NCBI GenBank assembly: GCA_904419875.1
Contig: CAJFTG010000006.1
Coordinates: 22,818-86,817 of the forward strand
DNA length: 64,000 bases
From: Candidatus Avimonas caecicola
Lineage (GTDB): Bacteria > Bacillota > Clostridia > Oscillospirales > Acutalibacteraceae
Reading direction: 5' to 3'
Shown: one piece after another, positions 1-8,320 of the stretch
How the letters are laid out: the number at the start of each line of letters is the position of its first letter
Numbering within the stretch: position 1 is the stretch's first letter
Made by a program: the position numbers and the translations under genes
The notes under the pieces: generated by a model
Seen by the model: only the letters and a program-made list of their open reading frames with translations
Told to the model about the DNA's origin: nothing
The model's database searches: none

Positions 1-89
1 TGTTCCTGATGGTGATGATCTACAGCCTGTTCCAGCAGATCTATTCCTTCCTGTACACCCTGTTCAGCGAGATTATGTTCCGTATGTAA
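1..89 (+). CDS. C-terminal end of a membrane protein (partial; possibly Yip1-type)
   Basis: Only the last 28 codons are in the window, read in the frame that ends at the TAA at 87-89. They are strongly hydrophobic and aromatic and form what looks like a final membrane helix ending in a short FRM tail. The downstream DUF5696 gene starts 13 bases after the stop, so the two are probably co-transcribed. In other Firmicutes a Yip1-family membrane protein often precedes DUF5696 and LplB/LplC-type permease genes; that identity is inferred from context only and cannot be tested from the residues seen here. Confidence 0.5.
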   Translation, partial: FLMVMIYSLFQQIYSFLYTLFSEIMFRM

Positions 90-102
90 GGAGGCGGAGA
101 CC

Positions 103-2370
103 ATGAACATAAGACGAAAGGCCCTTTGCCTGGCGGCGGCGCTGACGATGCTGGCCGCCGCCGTTGTCCCCGTCCCCGCGACGCTGGCCGAAGAGGCGGC
201 CGGCGCCGACGCCCCGGCGGAATCCGCAGGGGCGACCGCCAGCACGGAGGATTCCTATCAGCTGGTGGAGGAGAACGCCCGCCTGCGGCTGACGGCCAAC
301 CGCTCCAACGGACAAATCGCCGTGGAGGACCTGGTCAGCGGGCAAATATGGTATTCGAACCCGGAAGGGGCCAATGAGGACCCGCTGGCCGCCGGAACCT
401 ATAAGGCGTCGCTCCTGTCGCAGATCACCATTACCTACACCACGGAAAAGGGGCAGGTGATGACCGAAACCAGCTATTTGAATTCGGTGATGAAGGGCGG
501 CCTTACCAGCAAGATCGAAGGCGGGAAGGCGGTTTTCGTGTACGATTTCCCCACCGCCGAAATCCGGATCCCCGTCAAGTACAACCTGACGGAAGGCGCG
601 ATGCAGGCCAGCCTGCTGACCAGGGAAATTGAGGAATACGGCACCAACGAGCTGAACACCATCGACCTTCTGCCCTATTTCGGCGCCGGCGGCAGCGAGG
701 ACGAGGGGTATATGCTGGTCCCCGACGGGAGCGGGGCGCTGATTGACTTCAACAACGGAAAAACCTCCGCCAGTGAATTCAGCAGCATCCTGTACGGATA
801 CGACTATGGCACCAGCGACCGCAGCATGGAGACGCAGCAGGCGGAAAAAAGCTCGCGCTCCCAGTCCCAGAACCTGTACCTGCCGGTGTTCGGCCTCAAA
901 TGCAACCGGGAGGGGTATCTGGCGGTCATCACCGAAAGCGCCGGCCGGGCCACAATCAAGGCGCAGAGCGGCGGGAACTACACCTCCTACAACACGGTTT
1001 ATTCCAGCTATCAGTACCGCGCGCAGGGTTCGATCCGGCTGCTGCAAAAGGAATTTGATTCCAAAATCACCACGATCTCCGAACGCAATCCGGACGGAAA
1101 CGACACCTATCAGGTAAGCTATATGTTCCTGGACACCGGGGAGAACGAGTATACCGACATGGCTGCGCTGTACCGCGAATACCTGCTGGAAAACGGCGGC
1201 CTGGAAAAGCGGGTGGAGAGCGGCGACATCCCCTTCTATCTGGACCTGTACGGGTATATCCGGAAAACCAAGGCGTTTTTCGGCATCCCGATGGATACCA
1301 AAATCGCGACCACCACGTTTGAGGACGCCGTTTCGATTGTCGGGCAGCTCAATGCCGGCGGCGTGAAAAACACCGTGGTCAAATACAACTACTGGATGAA
1401 GGACGGCTACTACGGCAGGATTCAGACCAACGCCAAGATCGAGGGAAAGGTCGGCAGCCAGAAGGAGCTGGACGCGCTCAACGAGCTGCTCCGGGCCAGC
1501 GGCGGCAGCCTCTTCCTGAGCGTCGACCTGACCAACGTGTATAAAACCGGCAGCGGCTTTTCCACCCTGGGGGACGCGCTCAACAACGTGTCCAACACCA
1601 CCCAGCCCCAGTACACCTTCGCGCTGGATTCCGCCAGCGTGGACTCCCGCTACAAGGCCGGATACCTGACCCGGCCGACCAGCCTGTCCGGGTTCTTCGA
1701 CACCTTCCTCAAAAACTACGCCAAGCGCGGCGTGTCCGGGCTGGCGGTGGACGCCCTGGGCAATATGGTGTATTCCGACCTCAGCAGCAAGGGGATGTCC
1801 CGCTCGGAGATTCCGGGCCTGTACGGGGACATCCTGGACAAAGCGCTGGAAACGGCGGATGAACTGCTGGTAACCGGCGCGGGGGACTATGCGGCGGCCA
1901 GAGCGGCCCACATTCTGAACACTCCCCTCTACAGCAGCGGCTATGACCTTGAGGACGACACCGTTCCCTTCTACCAGATCGTTTTCCACGGCTATGCCAG
2001 CTATTCGGTCGGCGCCACCAACCTGGCGAGCAACCCGGAAACCATGGCCCTCCGCTGCCTGGAAACCGGCGCGGCGCCGATGTATTCCTGGGTGGGCCGC
2101 AACAGCGCCGAGCTGATCGGGTCGCGCAGCGATTTCCTGTACAGCGCCGATTACGAGCGCTGGATCGATTCCGCCGTCGAGGAATACCATACGGTCAACG
2201 CCGTGCTCAGCAAGGTGGCGGACCAGCCCATCACCGGCCACGAGGAGCTGGCGGACAACGTGTATCAGACGACCTACGGCGGCACAACCCGGGTGATCGT
2301 CAACTACAACGCCGAGCCGGTGGTGATCGACGGTCAGACGATTGAGGCCGAAGGCTTTGTGGTCAAGTGA
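103..2370 (+). CDS. DUF5696 domain-containing exported protein
   Basis: A 755-residue protein with a clear signal peptide (basic MNIRRK start, hydrophobic core to about residue 24, AxA-type site near 28). The rest is soluble and lacks membrane segments, so it should act outside the membrane. The length, the early domain and the position just ahead of two LplB/LplC-type sugar permeases and a binding lipoprotein match the DUF5696 family, which is regularly found with such transporters. Its biochemical role is not established; it may help capture or process the glycan delivered to the transporter. The start ATG has a strong AAGGAGG site overlapping the upstream stop. I am fairly sure of the family and not of the function. 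Confidence 0.75.
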   Translation: MNIRRKALCLAAALTMLAAAVVPVPATLAEEAAGADAPAESAGATASTEDSYQLVEENARLRLTANRSNGQIAVEDLVSGQIWYSNPEGANEDPLAAGTYKASLLSQITITYTTEKGQVMTETSYLNSVMKGGLTSKIEGGKAVFVYDFPTAEIRIPVKYNLTEGAMQASLLTREIEEYGTNELNTIDLLPYFGAGGSEDEGYMLVPDGSGALIDFNNGKTSASEFSSILYGYDYGTSDRSMETQQAEKSSRSQSQNLYLPVFGLKCNREGYLAVITESAGRATIKAQSGGNYTSYNTVYSSYQYRAQGSIRLLQKEFDSKITTISERNPDGNDTYQVSYMFLDTGENEYTDMAALYREYLLENGGLEKRVESGDIPFYLDLYGYIRKTKAFFGIPMDTKIATTTFEDAVSIVGQLNAGGVKNTVVKYNYWMKDGYYGRIQTNAKIEGKVGSQKELDALNELLRASGGSLFLSVDLTNVYKTGSGFSTLGDALNNVSNTTQPQYTFALDSASVDSRYKAGYLTRPTSLSGFFDTFLKNYAKRGVSGLAVDALGNMVYSDLSSKGMSRSEIPGLYGDILDKALETADELLVTGAGDYAAARAAHILNTPLYSSGYDLEDDTVPFYQIVFHGYASYSVGATNLASNPETMALRCLETGAAPMYSWVGRNSAELIGSRSDFLYSADYERWIDSAVEEYHTVNAVLSKVADQPITGHEELADNVYQTTYGGTTRVIVNYNAEPVVIDGQTIEAEGFVVK

Positions 2371-2421
2371 TGCGCAGCAAAATAAGCAGGCTTCCTGTGA
2401 ACCGAAAGGCGCGGTGCTGTT

Positions 2422-3333
2422 ATGAAAAGACGTTCTCATTTTGAAAGGAAACGGGCGCGGGCCGGGTATGTCTTTATCCTTCCCTGGGTGATCGGCTTTC
2501 TGCTCTTTTTCCTGATTCCCCTGGTGAACTCGTTTTACTACACCTTCAATGAAGTGAAGCTGTCGGCAAGCGGCTTTACCCTGACCTGGGTGGGGCTGGA
2601 AAATTACTCACACCTGCTTTTTTCGGACGCGGAATATCCTCAGCTGCTGGGGACGGCTGTGGGGAACATGCTTGTTGAGGTAGTCATCATCACGCTGTTC
2701 AGCCTGCTGGTCGCGGTCCTGCTCAACCAGAAATTCCACGGCCGCACCTTTTACCGGGCGGTGTTTTTCCTGCCGATCATCATGACCTCCGGCGTGGTGT
2801 ACACCCTGGTGCAGAGCGTGGTCAACGGCGGCACCTCGATCGGCAACGACCAGAACGCGTTTATGTTCCAGAGCACCGGCCTCAAGGAGCTGATGGTGCA
2901 GGGGAACGTCCCCACCGACGTGGTGAACTTCATCACCAATATCGTGGACAAGATTTTTTCCCTGCTCTCAAAATCCGGCGTGCAGATCCTGCTGTTCCTC
3001 AGCGGCCTGCAGAAGATTCCGGCCTCCGGCTATGAGGCGTGCAAGATCGAGGGGGCCAGCAGCTGGGATATCTTCTGGAAAATCACGGTCCCGCTGATTT
3101 CCCCGATCGTCTTTCTCAATATCGTGTACACCATTATCGATTCGTTTACGGCCTACGGCACCACGGAATCCGGCAACACAATGATGGGCACGATCCAGAA
3201 CATGGGCTTCGGCAAGGTGATGCAGCTGTCCTACAGCGCCACCATGGCGTGGATTTATTTCGCGGTCATCATCGTTTTCCTCGGCATCGCCTATTGGATC
3301 ATCGGCAAACGGGTCTCGAAAATTCAGGGATAG
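2422..3333 (+). CDS. Sugar ABC transporter permease, LplB/UgpA type
   Basis: A 303-residue inner-membrane protein with about six hydrophobic helices, the first at residues 14-35. It carries the EAA loop of binding-protein-dependent permeases at about residues 203-225 (GYEACKIEGASSWDIFWKI), where the ATPase docks. It should pair with the next gene to make the translocation pore. It lies 51 bases after the DUF5696 gene and 12 bases before the second permease. The length fits the LplB/UgpA group. A poorly conserved loop at about residues 130-180, which includes a Gln/Asn-rich stretch, is longer than usual. Substrate is not readable from the permease. Confidence 0.88.
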   Translation: MKRRSHFERKRARAGYVFILPWVIGFLLFFLIPLVNSFYYTFNEVKLSASGFTLTWVGLENYSHLLFSDAEYPQLLGTAVGNMLVEVVIITLFSLLVAVLLNQKFHGRTFYRAVFFLPIIMTSGVVYTLVQSVVNGGTSIGNDQNAFMFQSTGLKELMVQGNVPTDVVNFITNIVDKIFSLLSKSGVQILLFLSGLQKIPASGYEACKIEGASSWDIFWKITVPLISPIVFLNIVYTIIDSFTAYGTTESGNTMMGTIQNMGFGKVMQLSYSATMAWIYFAVIIVFLGIAYWIIGKRVSKIQG

Positions 3334-3345
3334 GAGGGAAGGCAT

Positions 3346-4359
3346 ATGGATAAGCTGAAAACGCAATTTTCCTCGGAAAACCGGCGGAAGATGAAGGAGG
3401 ACGCCCGGCATTTTGTCCGGGTGCATAAGCCGCAGCACGTCCTGTTTGTGATTTTCCGCCACGTGCTGCTGATCGGGCTGTGCTTCATCATCCTGTATCC
3501 GATCTTTTATATGGTCAGCAACGCCTTCAAGCCGGCCGACCAGTATTACGACCCCTCGGTCATCTGGCTGCCCAAATCCCTTACGCTGGAAAACTTCTGG
3601 GTTGCCCTGCAGCTGGTGGATCTGGGCAAGGTGCTGTGGGATACGTTCCTGGTGGCCATTGTCCCGGCGCTGATTTCCACGGTCACCTGCATGCTGGTCG
3701 CCTACGGGCTTTCCCGCTTCAATTTCCGGGGGCGGGGGCTGGTCTTTGCCCTGGTCATCCTGACCATCATCGTCCCGCAGCAGACCATGACCTCCTCCCT
3801 CTATCTGCAGTACCGGTTTTTTGATCCGTTCGGCATCCTCTCCCTTATCAGCGCCGTCTCCGGGACGGACATTTCCATCAACCTGATCGGCACGCCCCTG
3901 GTCACCATCCTCCCCGCCGTCTTTGCAATGGGGCTGCGCGCCGGGCTGTATATCTTCATCTACCGGCAGTTCTTCCTCAGCCTGCCGCGGGAGCTGGAGG
4001 AGGCGGCGTCCATCGACGGCTGCAACGCCTACAGCACCTTCCTTCGGGTGGTGGTGCCGACCACAAAGAACATCGTGCTGACGGTGGTGCTCCTCTCGGT
4101 GGTCTGGTATTGGAACGACTACTATACGCCGTCCATGTTCCTGGGGAGCAAAATGGAGGTGGTGTCCATGGCGCTGGCCTCCTTCCAGGAGCGGCTGAAC
4201 AACATCCACAACCTGGGGCTGGGCGTCGATATCAATGTCGCGCAGACGCAGGTGCAGGCGGTCTGCCTGCTGTCCATCATTCCGCTGGTCATCCTGTATA
4301 TTATCCTGCAGAAGAATTTTTCGGAAAGCATCGAAAGCTCGGGCCTGACCGGCATGTAG
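3346..4359 (+). CDS. Carbohydrate ABC transporter permease, LplC/UgpE type
   Basis: A 337-residue membrane protein with a hydrophilic N-terminal extension of about 40 residues, then six predicted helices. The EAA loop is at about residues 214-236 (LEEAASIDGCNAYSTFLRV). It is the second half of the pore formed with the previous gene product. Its ribosome site AGGAGGG overlaps the stop of the upstream permease, so the two are translationally close. The order permease, permease, binding protein is standard for this sugar uptake family. No ABC ATPase follows, so the system probably borrows a shared MsmX/MsmK-type ATPase encoded elsewhere. Confidence 0.88.
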   Translation: MDKLKTQFSSENRRKMKEDARHFVRVHKPQHVLFVIFRHVLLIGLCFIILYPIFYMVSNAFKPADQYYDPSVIWLPKSLTLENFWVALQLVDLGKVLWDTFLVAIVPALISTVTCMLVAYGLSRFNFRGRGLVFALVILTIIVPQQTMTSSLYLQYRFFDPFGILSLISAVSGTDISINLIGTPLVTILPAVFAMGLRAGLYIFIYRQFFLSLPRELEEAASIDGCNAYSTFLRVVVPTTKNIVLTVVLLSVVWYWNDYYTPSMFLGSKMEVVSMALASFQERLNNIHNLGLGVDINVAQTQVQAVCLLSIIPLVILYIILQKNFSESIESSGLTGM

Positions 4360-4450
4360 CCCGAAGGCCGCACGGTGAATTTTGCCGCCGAGCGGGCGGT
4401 GAAAGATAAAAGCGGTTCCTCTGACAAAAAACAGGGAAAGGAGTACGGTT

Positions 4451-5782
4451 ATGAAAAACAAGAAACTGATGGCGGCCCTTCTCGCGGCGACCCTGATCGC
4501 CGGGGCGTTCGCGGGCTGCACGCAGGACGGCGGAGGGGGCGATACCTCCTCCGGCAACGGCAGCGCCTGGTCGGACTACTCGGATGTGGAGGGCGCGCAG
4601 CCGCTGCCCGAAACCCTGGAGAACCCCAATCTCACCATCGTGTACTGGTACAACAAGGATGAGTACGAGTCTCAGAAGGAACAGGATCCCAACATATACG
4701 ACCCGATCCTGGAGGCCATCCCCGACTTTGAAGCGAAGTACGGCGGCGAGGTAGAGGTGGTTTACACCACCTGGGGCAATATGATTACCACCGCCACCAA
4801 CATGCAGAACTCCGGCGAGGCGCCGGACCTGATCGAGGTTTACGACCGTGTGATGCACAACGTGATCTTCTCCGGCCTGGTCCGGTCCATAGACGATTAC
4901 GTCACCGACGAGGATTATTCCTATTATAAGGTGGACCGTTCCTTCTTTTCCTGGAAGGGAAGCACCTATGCCATCCCGGTCAAGCCCTACCTCAAATACA
5001 TCATGTACAACAAGGACCTGTTCGACCTGGCCGGGCTGACCTATCCGGACGTGCTGTTCCGCGAGGGGAAATGGAACTGGGATGAGTTTGAAAAGGCCGC
5101 GCAGGCGCTGACCGTGCGCAAGGACGGCAACATCTCCCAGTATGGCTTCGGCGGCTGGGCGGAAATCTTCAACCAGTTCATCGTGGCGAACGGATCCTCC
5201 CTGCTGAAAATCGACAACGCGGCAGGCACGGCGGAATCCAACCTGAAGAGCGCGCAGGTGCAGACCACCATCAGCAAGTTCCGCGACTGGCTCGGGCCCA
5301 ACGGCTTTATCATGATCGACGACAACGACAGCATGTTTGACTCCTGGAACGCCGGGCAGCTGGCCATGATCGTCGGCCAGGAATTCCCGAACACCAACCC
5401 CTTTGAAGTCGGCATGGCTCCGCTGCCCTCCGGCCCGGATGCCCCAAGCAAGAGCGTGTATGTGTATCCCCAGGCGTTTGCGGTGACGGACGGCGCCGAC
5501 AACCCCGAGGGAGCGGTCGCCTTCATGCGGCTGGTCAACAACAAACAGCTCGCCGTCGGCGACGCGAAGGAGGCCGCCCGCTACGGCCAGGAGAACTACG
5601 ATATGATCTACGCGGACGACGTCACCTATCTGTATGCGTATGACACCGCCACCGCAAACATCGACAAGATTGTCAGCAGCATCATCAACATGGCGTACGA
5701 CCAGACCCCGGCGGCCACCATCGTGGAAACGATCGAGCCGCAGCTGGTTTCCGACGTCGAACTGGTTTACGGCAGGCAGTAA
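4451..5782 (+). CDS. Extracellular solute-binding lipoprotein (family 1 type)
   Basis: A 443-residue secreted lipoprotein. The signal peptide ends in a lipobox, AFAGC, so Cys23 should be lipidated and the mature protein tethered outside the membrane. It is followed by a Gly/Ser/Asp-rich linker to about residue 40 and then a two-lobed binding fold typical of sugar-binding proteins. It should deliver substrate to the two permeases just upstream. The start ATG has a GAAAGGAG site. The gene is followed by small hairpins (for example 5861-5881) before the next gene, which often accompany higher expression of the binding protein. Confidence 0.88.
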   Translation: MKNKKLMAALLAATLIAGAFAGCTQDGGGGDTSSGNGSAWSDYSDVEGAQPLPETLENPNLTIVYWYNKDEYESQKEQDPNIYDPILEAIPDFEAKYGGEVEVVYTTWGNMITTATNMQNSGEAPDLIEVYDRVMHNVIFSGLVRSIDDYVTDEDYSYYKVDRSFFSWKGSTYAIPVKPYLKYIMYNKDLFDLAGLTYPDVLFREGKWNWDEFEKAAQALTVRKDGNISQYGFGGWAEIFNQFIVANGSSLLKIDNAAGTAESNLKSAQVQTTISKFRDWLGPNGFIMIDDNDSMFDSWNAGQLAMIVGQEFPNTNPFEVGMAPLPSGPDAPSKSVYVYPQAFAVTDGADNPEGAVAFMRLVNNKQLAVGDAKEAARYGQENYDMIYADDVTYLYAYDTATANIDKIVSSIINMAYDQTPAATIVETIEPQLVSDVELVYGRQ

Positions 5783-5860
5783 CCGCCTGCACCGTTTTCG
5801 GCGGCGCGGCAGGATGATGGCGCGTTCCGCCGTCCGGCTCCCCGGAGCGGGCGGCGGGAT

Positions 5861-5881
5861 GCGCCTTCCCCCGCAAGGCGC
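5861..5881 (+). other. Hairpin between binding-protein gene and first glycosidase gene
   Basis: Seven-base arms GCGCCTT (5861-5867) and AAGGCGC (5875-5881) form a small hairpin in the 166-base spacer. There is no T-run, so it is not a full terminator. It may protect the 3' end of the binding-protein message. This is an inference from position. Confidence 0.3.
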
Positions 5882-5948
5882 CCCGGCTGAAAACGGCACA
5901 ACGCCTGGCAGCCCCAGCGATTCTGTAAGGGAAAACGGAGGATTCATC

Positions 5949-8108
5949 GTGGAAAGAGGCATTTATTTCGACGGTTGGTATAAAAACAACCATTGTTACC
6001 ACCCCAGCCTGCCGCTGCGCAGCATGCAAATGGTGGAGGATCTGGAGAAATACGAGGCAACCATGCTGGTGTGGTCGGCGCTCGGCGGCGGCTCCATTTC
6101 CCTTTCCTATCTGGAAAACGAAGCCTTCGGCGAGGTGGACCCCCGCCTGCGCTTCTACGGTTTCATGAACGACAGCGAGTTTATTGCCGAATGCAATAAA
6201 CGCGGCATCAAGGTTTTCGGCATCGTCTTCGAAGCGCAGGGCTGGGAGTTCCCGGTCGTCCTCTCCGAAGACGGCAGGCATATCCGGCAGATGAACGTGC
6301 TGCGGGACAAGGACCAGCCGCACGACTGGTACGGCCTGCGCGAATTTTCAAACGGCAGGCATGACGGCCTGTTCCGCACTTCGCTCAGGGATTTTTATCC
6401 CGACGGCATCGTCAACAGCGACGGCGAGCCGGTTACCGACCTCTGGGAAGAGGTGGCCGCCCGCACCTACAAGGGCGAGCCGGTGCATTCCCGCTGGGTG
6501 GAGGTGGTGGGCCATTCCGAAACCTGCCACCAGCCCTGCCGCAACAACCCCGTTTGGCGGGATTACCTGAAAAAGATCATTCAGATTCAGATTGATGCAG
6601 GCGTCGCCGGCGTCCAGCTGGACGAGGCGGAGATCCCGATCACCTCCCTTGGCGCCGGCGGCTGCTTCTGCAAGGACTGCCGCAAGCAGTTCACCGCCTA
6701 CCTCAAGGAGCTGCGCGCCGCCGGCCGGCTGAGCGCGGAATACGGCGACATCGATCTGGAGACTTTCGATTATAAGGATTTCATCAACGACAACCATTAT
6801 GAATTCCCGAACGGCGCCCCGCTGTTCAAGGAATATTACGACTTCCAGCAGCGCGCGGTCGCGAAGTATTTCATCGAGCTGGTGGACTTCGCACGCGATT
6901 ACGCCCGGAAAACCCAGAACCGCGAAATCCAGGTGTCGGGCAACTTCTTCAACCTGATGCCGGTCTACTATCCCATGGAGCAGACCGTCGACGTGCTGAT
7001 CACCGAGATGAACAGCACGGTGTTCCGCCAGCCCCACTGGTACCGCTATGTCGCCGGCTTCTCGAACACCAAACCGCTTGTAATCGCGGAAAACCCCTAC
7101 GGCGGGGTCATCCCCGAGCTGCTCGAAATGCTTGACAGGGGCAGGGGCTACGACCTGTACCGCCTGCTGCTGCTCGAAGCCGCCGCCTATGGCTGCAACA
7201 TGTCGGTGCCATACGGCGGCTGGATGGGCAACACCATCAAGGACGCTTTCTATCCGCCCCGCGATGTGACCGAGCAGGTGCAGAAGTTCCTGAAGAAGCA
7301 CGATTACCTGTATTCCAAAGCCAGCGGCGCGAACACGATGGTGATGTACAGCTACCCGAGCTATTATTGGCGGGAGGTCACCAAGGATTACAGCGGCGAC
7401 GTGCAGCAGAAGAAGGACAGCATCCTGTTTTACACCCCGACCGACATCATCGACGAAAACACCTGCCGCCTGCCCTTCTGGGAGGTCGTCAAGGAGCTCT
7501 CCGACCAGCAGGTGCTGTATGACGTGAAGATGTTCGGGGACGACGAGCTGCGGGTGGAGACGGTTTCCTTCCAGGAGCTTGCGCCGTACGACCTGATCGT
7601 GATTCCGGATTGTGATGTCCTGACGGTGAACCAGACCGAAGCGCTCACGGAGTTTGCGGAGAAGGGAAAACGCCTGCTTATCTTCGGCCGGGCCGGGGAG
7701 AATATCCCGGGCTGGCTGGACGCCCTGCGCGGCAGGGAAAACGTGATCTTCGCGGCGAACCCGGACAGCAAGCGCGAGGCGCTGGAGAGCTTCCGCGCCG
7801 CCTTCCGGAAGGCGCATGAAGGGCTGTGGCAGCTCCGCGTGGACAACGCCGACGTCGGCGTGCACATGCAGGTATCCGACACGAGCCGTTCCGTCCACCT
7901 GATCAGCTATAAATACGACGAGGAGGCGGACCGCATCGCCCCGATCCCCGTGCTCAACCTCTCCGTGCGGGTGCCGGCGGACATCGCCGGCGTGCGGATG
8001 CATACGGTGGACGGTTCCGAAGTGGAACATACCGTGGAGAAGGACGGCGACATCCTGAAGGTGACAATCCGGGATATGCCGCTGTACCTGGTTGTGGAAC
8101 TCTGCTGA
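5949..8108 (+). CDS. Putative glycoside hydrolase, TIM barrel with GH42-like Rossmann domain
   Basis: I chose the GTG at 5949 because ACGGAGG lies just upstream; the frame stays open further 5' but overlaps the binding-protein gene. The 719-residue product has no signal peptide, so it should act in the cytoplasm on imported sugars. Residues 1-500 look like a TIM barrel: strand-like segments end in acidic residues, for example GVQLDEAEI near 220-228 and LITEMNS near 348-354. A Cys-rich insert, CFCKDC, lies near residue 238. Residues about 510-610 resemble the flavodoxin-like trimerisation domain of GH42 enzymes. I cannot place it in a named GH family, and the catalytic residues are guesses. 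Confidence 0.65.
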   Translation: MERGIYFDGWYKNNHCYHPSLPLRSMQMVEDLEKYEATMLVWSALGGGSISLSYLENEAFGEVDPRLRFYGFMNDSEFIAECNKRGIKVFGIVFEAQGWEFPVVLSEDGRHIRQMNVLRDKDQPHDWYGLREFSNGRHDGLFRTSLRDFYPDGIVNSDGEPVTDLWEEVAARTYKGEPVHSRWVEVVGHSETCHQPCRNNPVWRDYLKKIIQIQIDAGVAGVQLDEAEIPITSLGAGGCFCKDCRKQFTAYLKELRAAGRLSAEYGDIDLETFDYKDFINDNHYEFPNGAPLFKEYYDFQQRAVAKYFIELVDFARDYARKTQNREIQVSGNFFNLMPVYYPMEQTVDVLITEMNSTVFRQPHWYRYVAGFSNTKPLVIAENPYGGVIPELLEMLDRGRGYDLYRLLLLEAAAYGCNMSVPYGGWMGNTIKDAFYPPRDVTEQVQKFLKKHDYLYSKASGANTMVMYSYPSYYWREVTKDYSGDVQQKKDSILFYTPTDIIDENTCRLPFWEVVKELSDQQVLYDVKMFGDDELRVETVSFQELAPYDLIVIPDCDVLTVNQTEALTEFAEKGKRLLIFGRAGENIPGWLDALRGRENVIFAANPDSKREALESFRAAFRKAHEGLWQLRVDNADVGVHMQVSDTSRSVHLISYKYDEEADRIAPIPVLNLSVRVPADIAGVRMHTVDGSEVEHTVEKDGDILKVTIRDMPLYLVVELC

Positions 8109-8320
8109 GGGGCGGCGTCCCCCGGCGGAACCCCGGACGGATGTCAAGGGGCCCCGGTTCTCCCCCGGAGGCGAAGAGGCGCGCGCCGCCTGTCCCGCCC
8201 GCAGACGCTTTGCGCGGGGACGGCCGGGGGGGAGCGGCGGGCGCGCGGTTCTCCCTGCGGCCGGCGTGCCGCCAATGCACCGCCGGCGCGCCATATACCA
8301 TTACAGAAGGAAGTGACCGT

